Positions 35,386 to 43,305 of a stretch of DNA of 64,000 nucleotides are shown in pieces; within the stretch, counting starts at the first letter, position 1; the number at the start of each line of letters is the position of its first letter. Below the pieces are notes generated by a model. That model was given only the letters and a program-made list of their open reading frames with translations, was not told where the DNA came from and did no database searches. The DNA comes from Pseudomonas sp. RIT409 (GTDB lineage: Bacteria; Pseudomonadota; Gammaproteobacteria; Pseudomonadales; Pseudomonadaceae). The translations under genes and the position numbers were made by a program. The stretch lies in the NCBI RefSeq assembly GCF_003052515.2, contig NZ_QARE02000013.1, positions 112,841-176,840 of the forward strand, in the 5' to 3' direction.

Positions 35386-35991
35386 TTATTTCGATGCGCG
35401 ATCCCGCAGCGCCTTGAGCGTATTGAACGGCGCATCTACAACGAACTTGTTCGCCACCCAGGAAGGTACGCTCCCGCCTGGTTCAGTATGCACCTGGTAG
35501 GTCACCTCTGTTTCATTCGGCCCCTTGGGCACGAGTTTCCAAAACCCCTCCACTTGCGCCACCCGAACGAAGCCTTTCTCTTCCGGAATGTACGTCGGCT
35601 GCCCGAGTAACTTGCGCGTCAAGCTTCCATCAGCACCTTCAACCGTTGTGATTTGCAGCACCGAGTCACGAGGCGTAACGGGCCAAGGGGTGTTGAATTG
35701 CGTGTAGGTCCAGGCCTTGTCACCCTCGAGCTTGAGCACTTTCTGCAGCTTGCACTCATGCACCCAGGCACAGGCACCCGCCACGTCCTCTTGCAAGCTG
35801 CGCAGCTTCGCAACGCTGGCCTTGATGGTGGTCACACCCCGATAAGCCTTGTATTGCGAGCCAGGAACGTCACTTAGAGAGACCTTGATGCCGTCCTCGT
35901 CCTTGGCGACCTTCCAGTCTTCGGCTTGGACGGCGCTCGCCACCAGTACAGTCATGCTCAGCCCTAAGGCAATCCGGTACAGCGAACCCAT
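35386..35991 (-). CDS. START domain-containing secreted protein
   Basis: A 201-residue protein with a signal peptide (residues 1-23, cleavage after VQA) and a START/SRPBCC-like lipid-binding fold. Typical elements are SQYKAYRGVTTIKAS, the central TPWPVTPRDSV (near residue 100) and a C-terminal WVANKFVVDAPFNTLKALR helix. It is probably periplasmic and may bind a lipid or hydrophobic ligand. It converges on gltA, as in other Pseudomonas genomes. Confidence 0.85.
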   Translation of the reverse strand: MGSLYRIALGLSMTVLVASAVQAEDWKVAKDEDGIKVSLSDVPGSQYKAYRGVTTIKASVAKLRSLQEDVAGACAWVHECKLQKVLKLEGDKAWTYTQFNTPWPVTPRDSVLQITTVEGADGSLTRKLLGQPTYIPEEKGFVRVAQVEGFWKLVPKGPNETEVTYQVHTEPGGSVPSWVANKFVVDAPFNTLKALRDRASK

Positions 35992-36049
35992 ATTCTTATT
36001 CCTTATTGTTTGTCGTTCAGATACTCAGATCCACCGCCCCCGCCGCCTT

Positions 36050-36307
36050 TCAAGCGACCGAGGTAGCCTGCTCCCACCACCCAATCAAACGCACAGCTTC
36101 TTCGAAACTACTGCCGCAGACCTCGGGGTCGGCTGAGAAACCGCCACACACCGGAGGACGCTGAGGCTGGCCGAAAATCAGACACCGCTTGTCCGCAGAA
36201 AGCTGGATACAGCGCTCACCCGCAGGCTTGCCATGGGGCATCCCGGGGATGGGTGAGGAAATAGACGGCGCAATGCAGCAGGCACCGCAGCCCGGACGGC
36301 ATTCCAT
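36050..36307 (-). CDS. YkgJ family cysteine cluster protein
   Basis: An 85-residue protein with the YkgJ-type Cys cluster: CRPGCGACC at residues 3-11, then CIQLSADKRCLIFG (residues 33 and 42) and CGGFSADPEVCG (54 and 64). Such proteins probably hold Zn or Fe-S; the role is unknown. MECRPGCGACC starts right at the ATG. It lies about 60 bases upstream of the START-domain gene on the same strand. Confidence 0.88.
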   Translation of the reverse strand: MECRPGCGACCIAPSISSPIPGMPHGKPAGERCIQLSADKRCLIFGQPQRPPVCGGFSADPEVCGSSFEEAVRLIGWWEQATSVA

Positions 36308-36401
36308 GACGATTTCTCTAAAGACGTGATGAGAGCGAATACGATCTTAACCGCTGAAACGCGCGTTTGAAATGCCGCGTAACAGCCTAAACCAGGCTAC
36401 A

Positions 36402-37121
36402 TCACTGAGTGAATTTGAAATCCAGGGCGGCACCGTCGACCTCTTTGCGCGCTTCATTGCGCAGTTGCAACTCCATTTCGTTACTCAACAAACGCCCCTG
36501 AAGCTGAAAGTCAGAGGGTTGCTGGGCATCCGGAAACATCTTCGGCAACAGCGGCTTGCCGCCCGCCTGCGGGGACTTCGTCCTGCCGCCCGCTGTGATT
36601 ACATTCGCCGGAGGGGTCAATTGCTTGACCATGTCCGGTGGCAGGCTCAAATCCAGAGCGGCCTTGGGCAGACGCGTCTCTTTCACCACCTGCGACGGGG
36701 ATTTGCTCTTGCTGGAAACCGGCGCGCGGTTTGCGATCTCGGCGTTATCCGCTTTGACCTTGGCTGATTTGGCATTAGCTGCAGAGGTTTTCTGCTGCCC
36801 AACCGATTCCTTGGCAGGCACCTTGGCCAACTTCTCCTCAGCCGCCCTGCCCCCTGCTGGCTTGGAGCCTGCGGTCACCGGCACGACATTGATGTTGGGC
36901 TTGAGCTCGTGCACCGGCTCACCCGGGGTAGGCGCTGCTACGGGAGCACGTTGAGCACTTTCGGGTTCGGGGGACGCGCGCTCAACCTTGGCCTGTGGTG
37001 CCTGAGCGGCGGCCTGTGGTGCCTGAGCGGCGACTTTGGGAGGCGGCGCAGTCGGCTTGTCGGGATCGCATCCTGACAGAATGACAAGCACTGAAAGTCC
37101 CACACAACGAAGAAAATTCAT
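36402..37121 (-). CDS. Pro/Ala-rich lipoprotein of unknown function
   Basis: A 239-residue protein with signal MNFLRCVGLSVLVILSGC, so a lipidated Cys at residue 18. A linker rich in Pro, Ala and Lys follows, including the tandem AAQAPQA units (about residues 32-45), and then a more ordered C-terminal part from about residue 150 with LDLSLPPDMVKQL and LLSNEMELQLRNEARKE. The layout suggests a lipid-anchored protein whose linker crosses part of the periplasm. I do not recognise a named domain. Confidence 0.75.
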   Translation of the reverse strand: MNFLRCVGLSVLVILSGCDPDKPTAPPPKVAAQAPQAAAQAPQAKVERASPEPESAQRAPVAAPTPGEPVHELKPNINVVPVTAGSKPAGGRAAEEKLAKVPAKESVGQQKTSAANAKSAKVKADNAEIANRAPVSSKSKSPSQVVKETRLPKAALDLSLPPDMVKQLTPPANVITAGGRTKSPQAGGKPLLPKMFPDAQQPSDFQLQGRLLSNEMELQLRNEARKEVDGAALDFKFTQ

Positions 37122-37246
37122 AATCGAACGGCAGTAAAAAGGCAGAAGCCGATATGCTGGCCCTTTGCATGGCCGCTGACAAGTGAGTGCACTGCCAGTC
37201 GACCTCTCTAACTCGTATAGAGTGGAAAGCGCTCAGCGGACCAAGT

Positions 37247-38686
37247 TCACCAGGATTGACCGCTGTCCTGACACAGTTGTTTGGCAAGCATACCCAGCGT
37301 CATCAGCGCACGTTCCGCCTCCCGATTCCACGGCAAGCCACAGTTCAAGCGAATGCAGTGATTGAACTGCTCCGTGTTGCTGAAAATCAGGCCCGGCGCA
37401 ATGCTGATCCCCTGCTCCAGCGCCCGGACGTGCAATTCCTGCGTGTTGACCCGACCTGGCAAGCTGATCCAAAGGATGAACCCGCCTGCAGGGCGGCTGA
37501 TCTGCGTCCCCTCTGGAAACATCTGCTGCACCGCCAGCTGAAATGCGCTCAGATTTTTCCGGTGTTCATGCCGGATGTAGCGCAGATGGCGGTCATAACC
37601 GCCGTTCTCCAGATAGGAAGCGACCGCCATCTGTGTGACACTGCACGCCGAGTGCGTGCTGAACGTCTGCAAACGCTGAATTTCCGCCTGATACTTGCCC
37701 GCGATCATCCAACCGATACGCACACCGGGCGACAGCGTTTTGGAAAAACTCGAACAATAGATCACCCGCCCTAGACGATCGAACGCCTTGAGGGCCTTCG
37801 TTTTGTTCTGCTCATACATCAGCTCGCCGTAAATATCGTCCTCGATCACCTGAATATCGAAATCCGACGCCAACCGCAGCAAGTGTTTCTGTCGCTCCTC
37901 CGGCATGGTGCTGCCCAAGGGGTTGCTCAAGCGCGAGGTCATGACCAACGCCTTGATCGACCATTGATTGGCGGCCAACTGCAAGGCTTCCAGGCTGATG
38001 CCTGTGTTGGGATCGCTGGGGATCTCGATCACTTTCAGGCCCAACAGGTCCGCCAGTTGCAACAGCCCATAATAGGTGGGGGATTCGGCGGCGATCAGAT
38101 CGCCCGGACGGGTCAGCACCCGCAGCGACATCTGCAGCGCATCGACACAGCCATGGGTGATGACAATGTCTGAAGGATCAACCACGACCCCCGCGTCACG
38201 CATGCGGATTGCCACCTGACGACGCAACGGCTCGAAGCCGGGGCTGAACATGTAATTGAATGCACGCGGACTGTGGAACCGAGTGACTTTGGCCAACTGC
38301 TGATGCAATGCGCGCAACGGCAGGTAATCGATGTGCGGAACGGCCGCTCCGAAAGCAAACACGCCTTCGCGACGCGCCTCGACCAGAACCTGTTGAATGA
38401 TGCTGGCACGGGTAACGAGGCCGGGGCGCTCAACCCGGGCGATGTCCGGCGTCGGGGCCGTCAGAGCCGGCGTCTGGTGCACGTAGTAACCGGACTGGGG
38501 GCGTGCCCGAATCAGCCCTTGATCTTCGAGATTCGCATAAGCCTGCAACACCGTGGCATGGCTGACGTTGAGCTGTGAGCTCATCTTGCGTACGGAGGGC
38601 ACCCGCTCGCCGGGCTGATACACGCCTCGGCGAATGTCTTCAGCCAACTGCTGAGCGATGCGTTGATACAGCAGAAGATTGGTCAT
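37247..38686 (-). CDS. MocR-type PLP-dependent transcriptional regulator (GntR + aminotransferase)
   Basis: A 479-residue regulator. Residues about 1-70 form a GntR winged helix (PGERVPSVRKMSSQLNVSHATVLQAYANLE), and the rest is an aminotransferase class I/II fold. The PLP-binding Lys is in CSSFSKTLSPGVRIGWM near residue 316, with NPLGSTMP and the Asp-Asp of IEDDIYGE before it. The ATG at 38686 follows GAGGGAC; the longer frame adds 40 residues without family similarity. MocR regulators often control PLP or amino acid genes; the target is not evident here. Confidence 0.92.
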   Translation of the reverse strand: MTNLLLYQRIAQQLAEDIRRGVYQPGERVPSVRKMSSQLNVSHATVLQAYANLEDQGLIRARPQSGYYVHQTPALTAPTPDIARVERPGLVTRASIIQQVLVEARREGVFAFGAAVPHIDYLPLRALHQQLAKVTRFHSPRAFNYMFSPGFEPLRRQVAIRMRDAGVVVDPSDIVITHGCVDALQMSLRVLTRPGDLIAAESPTYYGLLQLADLLGLKVIEIPSDPNTGISLEALQLAANQWSIKALVMTSRLSNPLGSTMPEERQKHLLRLASDFDIQVIEDDIYGELMYEQNKTKALKAFDRLGRVIYCSSFSKTLSPGVRIGWMIAGKYQAEIQRLQTFSTHSACSVTQMAVASYLENGGYDRHLRYIRHEHRKNLSAFQLAVQQMFPEGTQISRPAGGFILWISLPGRVNTQELHVRALEQGISIAPGLIFSNTEQFNHCIRLNCGLPWNREAERALMTLGMLAKQLCQDSGQSW

Positions 38687-38879
38687 TTCGAGTCCCTCGA
38701 AGCACGTTTTACGCGCCATGACCCAATCATCAGCGGGCACCGGCGCGAGCAGTTCACCATTACAGTTGCGAAGTGTACGGGGACAGTTAGCCCTCCGACT
38801 AGTCATACATCGGTTTGCGGATCAATTCATGCGCACTCCTCCCGCCACCCCTCGAACAGACCTCTTTTCACCGCCCATG

Positions 38880-38913
38880 AAAAAGCCCGGCTTTTCAACG
38901 AAAAACCGGGCTT
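38880..38913 (-). terminator. Terminator of the DUF4398-OmpA pair
   Basis: On the minus strand AAGCCCGG and CCGGGCTT enclose a 15-base loop and are followed by TTT, 13 bases after the OmpA-protein stop. Confidence 0.8.
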
Positions 38914-38925
38914 GGTGAGGGATGC

Positions 38926-39741
38926 TTAGCGAGGGGCGCTCAACACGCCCTTGTCGTCAGAAAACACGATTTCAACCCGACGATTCTGCGCCCTGCCACG
39001 CTCAGACGTGTTTGCACTCACTGGAAATTGATCGCCGTACCCCTCGACCTGAATACGCTCGTCATCAATGCCGAGATCGGAAAGGACATCGGCCACCGCC
39101 TGTGCACGATCGCGAGACAACTGCAGATTCTCCCGACTGTCCCCAGTGCCGTCGGCGTAACCCTCGATCCGCACCACGCGTTTTGGGTTGTATTGAAGGA
39201 ACTGGACGACCTTCAGCACCGTACGGTTCGCCGAGCTCTTCAATTCGGCGCGCCCAGTGTCGAACAACATGTCGCCAAGGGTCATGACAAGCCCTCGCTC
39301 GCTTTGCTGGGTCGAGAGGCTGACCACCTGATCTTCGGCCCACTGGCCTTGTTTCTGGGCGCCCGCCAACTTCGCTTCGCGCAGCGCCAGTTGCAGGCGC
39401 TGACGCTCCAATTCCAGGCGTGCAAGCTTCTCCTGATTGAGCAACAGCCGACTGTGCTCAGCCGCGATGGCGCTGTAGCGACTGCTCAGATAGGCGTAAT
39501 GGGTAACGTCCTCCGAACTGCCGATGTAGCTGGACAAGCGCTCGGCCCGCGCCAGCAACTCACCGGCTCGGATCACATCCCTGGGCGCACTGCGCAACAC
39601 ATTGGTGTCGCCCTTCACTTTCTGGAAATCGGTATTGGCGCGTTGCAGGGCTTGCTCGCTGGCCTGGTGACCGGCACAGCCATACAGGCCGGCGCAGCCC
39701 AACAACAGCCCAAGCGCCAGCGTACGGGGAACGCGATTCAT
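38926..39741 (-). CDS. OmpA family lipoprotein with N-terminal DUF4398-like region
   Basis: A 271-residue outer-membrane-anchored protein. The signal ends at the lipobox LYGC (Cys near residue 22). A helical region with long Gln/Glu/Arg heptads (about 70-145) follows, then a C-terminal OmpA/Pal peptidoglycan-binding domain with GYADGTGDSRENLQLSRDRA and AQNRRVEIVF. It should tether the outer membrane to peptidoglycan. Its ATG overlaps the stop of the upstream DUF4398 gene (ATGA). A terminator follows. Confidence 0.93.
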   Translation of the reverse strand: MNRVPRTLALGLLLGCAGLYGCAGHQASEQALQRANTDFQKVKGDTNVLRSAPRDVIRAGELLARAERLSSYIGSSEDVTHYAYLSSRYSAIAAEHSRLLLNQEKLARLELERQRLQLALREAKLAGAQKQGQWAEDQVVSLSTQQSERGLVMTLGDMLFDTGRAELKSSANRTVLKVVQFLQYNPKRVVRIEGYADGTGDSRENLQLSRDRAQAVADVLSDLGIDDERIQVEGYGDQFPVSANTSERGRAQNRRVEIVFSDDKGVLSAPR

Positions 39742-40103
39742 TGGCTGGTCCCCAATTGTTTACGCAGGCGCTCGAGTCGCCCGTTCACCTGAGTCAACTG
39801 CTCGTCGCTCTTTTGCGTCAGAACACGCGCCTCGGCGAGCCGTGCGTCCAGCTCGGCCTGTTCTGCCTGCATGCGGGCATCCTTGTACGACTGGTGGGTC
39901 ATGTCAGCCTTGGCCTGTGCAAGCTTTGCCTGCGCAGCGGCCATGTCCGGCTCATCTTCCGTTGCACCAACGGCCGAGGCCTGAGCGACCGCTTGTTCGG
40001 TGAGCTTGAGTTGCTCTGTCGGCGCAGGGTCGGTGGCGCAGCCGAACAGCGAAGCGATCGCCATGGCCGCCAACATGGGGCGGACTTTCAAAAAGAAACT
40101 CAA
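39738..40103 (-). CDS. DUF4398 lipoprotein
   Basis: A 121-residue lipoprotein with lipobox SLFGC. I place the start at TTG 40103 because it gives a lipoprotein signal (MSFFLKVRPMLAAMAIASL) and AGGA lies 9 bases upstream; an ATG at 40076 would leave the signal without basic residues. The mature protein is a helical DUF4398 domain, rich in Ala, Gln and Lys. It is coupled to the OmpA-family gene, so the two may act together in the envelope. Confidence 0.8.
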   Translation of the reverse strand: MSFFLKVRPMLAAMAIASLFGCATDPAPTEQLKLTEQAVAQASAVGATEDEPDMAAAQAKLAQAKADMTHQSYKDARMQAEQAELDARLAEARVLTQKSDEQLTQVNGRLERLRKQLGTSQ

Positions 40104-40129
40104 AAAAACATTCCTACTGATGGGTGGCC

Positions 40130-40963
40130 CTACGGATGGGTAACGCTGGTCGGCTGCTGAAGCTGGGCCTTCCACAATTCGAGATTGCGCGAGATGGCTT
40201 CGGCTGCACGACCGGAAGCCGCCAATTCTGTCATCTTTTTCGCCAACTGTCCGCGCAGCCAAGGCTCGTTGCAGGCGGAATTGAACGACAACGCCAGATA
40301 CAGCCCAGGACGGTCCAGCGCAAGGGGTTGTGCCTGCAGGTCCTTGTCGATGGCCAGCGCTTGGGTCAGCGCCATGGCGGCGTAGCGACCGGCAAGTACG
40401 TATTCGACCTGTCCCATCATCAGCCTCTGAAAAGTCTGAGTCAGGTTGGGCTGCCGCTCGACGGCAAGGTGTTCTTTGATGGCGCTTTCAAAACCGGGGG
40501 TGATGCGGGTCTTTTCCGAAATGGCGCCCGGATGCCCGTGCAGATCCGCCAAGGCATTGAACGGCTGAGCATGCCCTGAGCGGGTCCAGACCATGATCTC
40601 GTTCTGCGCGATGGGGGGATGGATGAAATCCAGGGCTTCAAGCTCATTGGTATTCAGTGGCGTGTCTGCCAGCAAATCCACACGACCCGAGCGCACTTCT
40701 TCCAGCGCCTGACTGCGTTTGCCGCCATACAGCACCTCAACCTTGACCCCCATCTGCGTCGCGGCGTCCTTGAGCAGATCGGCATTGGCGCCCATCAGAT
40801 GCACAGGATCATGGGGATCGCGCCACAGGTAGGGGGGCGCATCCGGGCTGCCGGTCACCACCAGCCGATCACATTTCCCTGCGGCGAAGGCACTGGTCGC
40901 CGGCCACAACAACAGGCCGGCGACGAGTGCGGTCAGCGTCTGCCTTGGCGACGACATGGCCAT
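40130..40963 (-). CDS. Periplasmic substrate-binding protein (extracellular solute-binding family 3 type)
   Basis: A 277-residue secreted protein with a signal peptide (MAMSSPRQTLTALVAGLLL, cleavage near AFAAG) and a bilobed SBP_bac_3 pattern: TGSPDAPPYLW, a stretch with ADLLADTPLN-like Asp residues, and PGFESAIKEHLAVE. No transport permease or ATPase is adjacent, so it may be a stand-alone receptor for a sensor or an orphan. The ATG at 40963 follows GGAAAGGAAG. The ligand cannot be read from sequence. Confidence 0.82.
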   Translation of the reverse strand: MAMSSPRQTLTALVAGLLLWPATSAFAAGKCDRLVVTGSPDAPPYLWRDPHDPVHLMGANADLLKDAATQMGVKVEVLYGGKRSQALEEVRSGRVDLLADTPLNTNELEALDFIHPPIAQNEIMVWTRSGHAQPFNALADLHGHPGAISEKTRITPGFESAIKEHLAVERQPNLTQTFQRLMMGQVEYVLAGRYAAMALTQALAIDKDLQAQPLALDRPGLYLALSFNSACNEPWLRGQLAKKMTELAASGRAAEAISRNLELWKAQLQQPTSVTHP

Positions 40964-41098
40964 CTTCCTTTCCTTCAAACGAATAAAAAACCCGCTCGTC
41001 GAAGGCTGCAGACCGCGTCGACATCAATGAAGCTCGATGATCAGCGCGGTCGGACAGCCCGAAACGAACGGGTTCTCTTTATAAGTCAGGCGGCGGGT

Positions 41099-42028
41099 TT
41101 AAACCAGCTTCTCCAACTCCGGTACGGCTTCGAACAGGTCCGCGACCAGACCGTAGTCAGCCACCTGGAAGATCGGGGCTTCTTCATCCTTGTTGATCGC
41201 GACGATCACTTTAGAATCCTTCATGCCGGCCAAATGCTGGATCGCACCGGAGATACCGACGGCGATGTAGAGCTGAGGCGCAACGATCTTGCCAGTCTGC
41301 CCCACTTGCATGTCGTTCGGTACGAAACCGGCGTCGACCGCAGCACGGGAGGCACCCACCGCAGCACCCAGTTTGTCCGCCAGCGCGTACAGATGCTTGA
41401 AGTTGTCGCCGTTCTGCATGCCACGCCCGCCGGAAACGACGATCTTGGCAGCGGTCAGCTCAGGACGGTCGGACTTGGCCAGCTCTTCACCGACGAAGGA
41501 CGACTTGCCCGCATCGTGAGCGGCCGAAACAGCTTCGACGGCAGCGGAGCCACCTTCAGCGGCCACGGCATCGAAACCGGTGGCGCGCACGGTGATGACC
41601 TTGATGGCCGCCGTCGACTGAACGGTCGCAATGGCGTTGCCGGCGTAAATCGGACGCTTGAAGGTGTCGGCAGACTCCACCGAAATGATTTCGGAGATCT
41701 GGTCGACGTCCAGTTGCGCGGCCACGCGAGGCAGGGTGTTCTTGCCATTGGACGTGGCAGGCGCCAGCACATGGCTGTAACCGGAAGCCAGTTCGGCAAT
41801 CAAGGGTGCAACGTTTTCCGGCAACTGATGGGCGTAGGCCGCGTGGTCAGCGACCAGCACCTTCGCCACGCCAGCGATTTTCGCAGCCGCCTCGCCAACG
41901 GTGCCGACGTTTTGGCCGGCCACCAGGACGTGGACATCGCCACCGATCTTGGCGGCGGCGGCAACGGTGTTCAAAGTGGCGGGAGCGATCGCGCCGTTTT
42001 CGTGCTCAGCGATAACCAGGATAGTCAT
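41099..42028 (-). CDS. etfA: Electron transfer flavoprotein alpha subunit
   Basis: EtfA binds FAD and, with EtfB, carries electrons from acyl-CoA dehydrogenases to ETF-ubiquinone oxidoreductase. The 309-residue protein has the FAD-binding C-terminal domain, with GGRGMQNGDNF near residue 205, YIAVGISGAIQHLAGM near residue 260 and VAINKDEEAPIF. It follows etfB with no intervening bases. Confidence 0.97.
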   Translation of the reverse strand: MTILVIAEHENGAIAPATLNTVAAAAKIGGDVHVLVAGQNVGTVGEAAAKIAGVAKVLVADHAAYAHQLPENVAPLIAELASGYSHVLAPATSNGKNTLPRVAAQLDVDQISEIISVESADTFKRPIYAGNAIATVQSTAAIKVITVRATGFDAVAAEGGSAAVEAVSAAHDAGKSSFVGEELAKSDRPELTAAKIVVSGGRGMQNGDNFKHLYALADKLGAAVGASRAAVDAGFVPNDMQVGQTGKIVAPQLYIAVGISGAIQHLAGMKDSKVIVAINKDEEAPIFQVADYGLVADLFEAVPELEKLV

Positions 42029-42778
42029 TTAGATTACCTTCGCCTCGTTCTTCAGTTTTTCGACCAGTTCTGCAACCGACTTGACCTTGATGCCGGCGCC
42101 GCGGACAGCCGGGGCCTCGACCTTCAGGGTCTTGTTGGTGGAGGCAATGGAAACGCCCAGCGCATCCGGGGTGAGGGTTTCCAGAGGTTTCTTCTTGGCC
42201 TTCATGATGTTGGGCAGCGATGCGTAACGCGGCTCGTTCAGGCGCAGGTCGGTGGTGACGATCGCCGGCAGATTCAACGAAACGGTCTGCAGGCCGCCGT
42301 CGATTTCACGCGTCACGGCAACCTTGTCCCCCGACACCTCGACCTTGGAGGCGAAGGTGCCTTGAGGGTAACCGCTCAGGGCGGCCAACATCTGGCCGGT
42401 CTGGTTATTGTCGCTGTCGATGGCCTGCTTGCCCAGGATGACCAGTTGAGGCTGTTCTTTATCGACTACGGCCTTGAGCAACTTGGCCACGGCCAGGGAA
42501 GTCAGTTCCTCGGCGGCTTCAACGAGAATGGCGCGGTCGGCGCCCAGCGCCAGCGCAGTACGGAGTTGCTCCTGAGCGGTGGCAGGGCCGATGGTGACGA
42601 CGACGATTTCGGTCGCAACGCCTTTCTCTTTCAGGCGAACGGCCTCTTCCACGGCGATTTCGCAGAACGGGTTCATCGACATTTTGACGTTAGCGAGATC
42701 GACGCCGGAGTTGTCCGCTTTGACGCGGACCTTGACGTTGTAGTCGACCACTCGTTTGACAGCTACAAGAACCTTCAT
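42029..42778 (-). CDS. etfB: Electron transfer flavoprotein beta subunit
   Basis: EtfB binds AMP and pairs with EtfA. It is 249 residues, beginning MKVLVAVKRVVDYN, with the recognition loop LPNIMKAKKKPLETL near residue 190. GAGGAATCC precedes the ATG at 42778. The minus-strand frame is open further upstream, but that region is a leader containing two inverted repeats. It is divergent from the ETF-QO gene. Confidence 0.97.
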   Translation of the reverse strand: MKVLVAVKRVVDYNVKVRVKADNSGVDLANVKMSMNPFCEIAVEEAVRLKEKGVATEIVVVTIGPATAQEQLRTALALGADRAILVEAAEELTSLAVAKLLKAVVDKEQPQLVILGKQAIDSDNNQTGQMLAALSGYPQGTFASKVEVSGDKVAVTREIDGGLQTVSLNLPAIVTTDLRLNEPRYASLPNIMKAKKKPLETLTPDALGVSIASTNKTLKVEAPAVRGAGIKVKSVAELVEKLKNEAKVI

Positions 42779-42809
42779 GGATTCCTCGGTACTCTCCGGT
42801 GAAAAGAAG

Positions 42810-42847
42810 TCGCCAGACCTGGCTGGCGATGGATACACGTCAGTGTA
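42810..42847 (-). promoter_or_regulatory. Two inverted repeats in the etfB leader
   Basis: TCGCCAG, six bases, CTGGCGA (42810-42829) is a perfect 7-bp stem; TACAC, GTCA, GTGTA (42834-42847) is a 5-bp stem beside it. Both lie 32-69 bases upstream of the etfB start. They could be operators or RNA hairpins that modulate translation. Confidence 0.4.
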
Positions 42848-43075
42848 AAGAACACCTTTGAAAACAGCGTATTCGTGGTTGCTTAACGGGGAGTTCAGCA
42901 AAAAACAACCGCTCACCCGCCGCAACCCACGTCATATTCTGGCCGCGCGTGTAAACTGCACCCGCTAGCCGATGCGACAGCCTTTAGGGGGCGCGCCGCA
43001 CGGCTTTTCGTGCCGTTTTCAAAGGGGCTCTCAGACCCTTGATCAGCTTACGGCAAGCGCAAAACCGCCCGTATC

Positions 43076-43101
43076 TTGACCGGAAGACCTATTCCGGTCA
43101 A
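43076..43101. promoter_or_regulatory. Perfect 10-bp inverted repeat
   Basis: TTGACCGGAA, spacer GACCTA, TTCCGGTCAA. The 26-base element lies 61 bases upstream of the PsrA-like site. It could be the operator of an unidentified regulator or a strong RNA hairpin. Confidence 0.5.
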
Positions 43102-43161
43102 TACGACAAAAATGCCAGTCATGAGCCGTCTCCCTATGATTTATCAGGGTTTCAGCTGATT

Positions 43162-43206
43162 CAAACAAACGTTTGTATTGGACCTCCAAGGTGGTGTAGA
43201 TATAAT
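43162..43206 (+). promoter_or_regulatory. PsrA-like operator and sigma-70 promoter of ETF-QO
   Basis: CAAAC, AAAC, GTTTG (43162-43175) fits the PsrA consensus (G/C)AAAC, 2-4 bases, GTTT(G/C). TTGGAC (43178-43183) and TATAAT (43201-43206) are 17 bases apart and follow it directly. PsrA is a long-chain-fatty-acid-responsive regulator of beta-oxidation genes in Pseudomonas, so control of ETF-QO here is a reasonable inference. Confidence 0.75.
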
Positions 43207-43305
43207 GCGCCCCTTTGAGATGACACCGGAATGACAGCCTCCGTCGTGTCGGTTTTTTACGACTTATAAAAAAATACCGTTCGAGCCTTGATCAGGAGAT
43301 AGCCA

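Larger units (their letters stand above)
42779..43305. other. etfB / ETF-QO divergent intergenic region (527 bases)
   Basis: No gene is supported here. The region holds two hairpins in the etfB leader (42810-42847), a 26-base inverted repeat (43076-43101), a PsrA-like site (43162-43175) and a good sigma-70 promoter for ETF-QO (43178-43206). No clear promoter for etfBA was found on the minus strand. The length is large for a simple divergent promoter. Confidence 0.6.
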
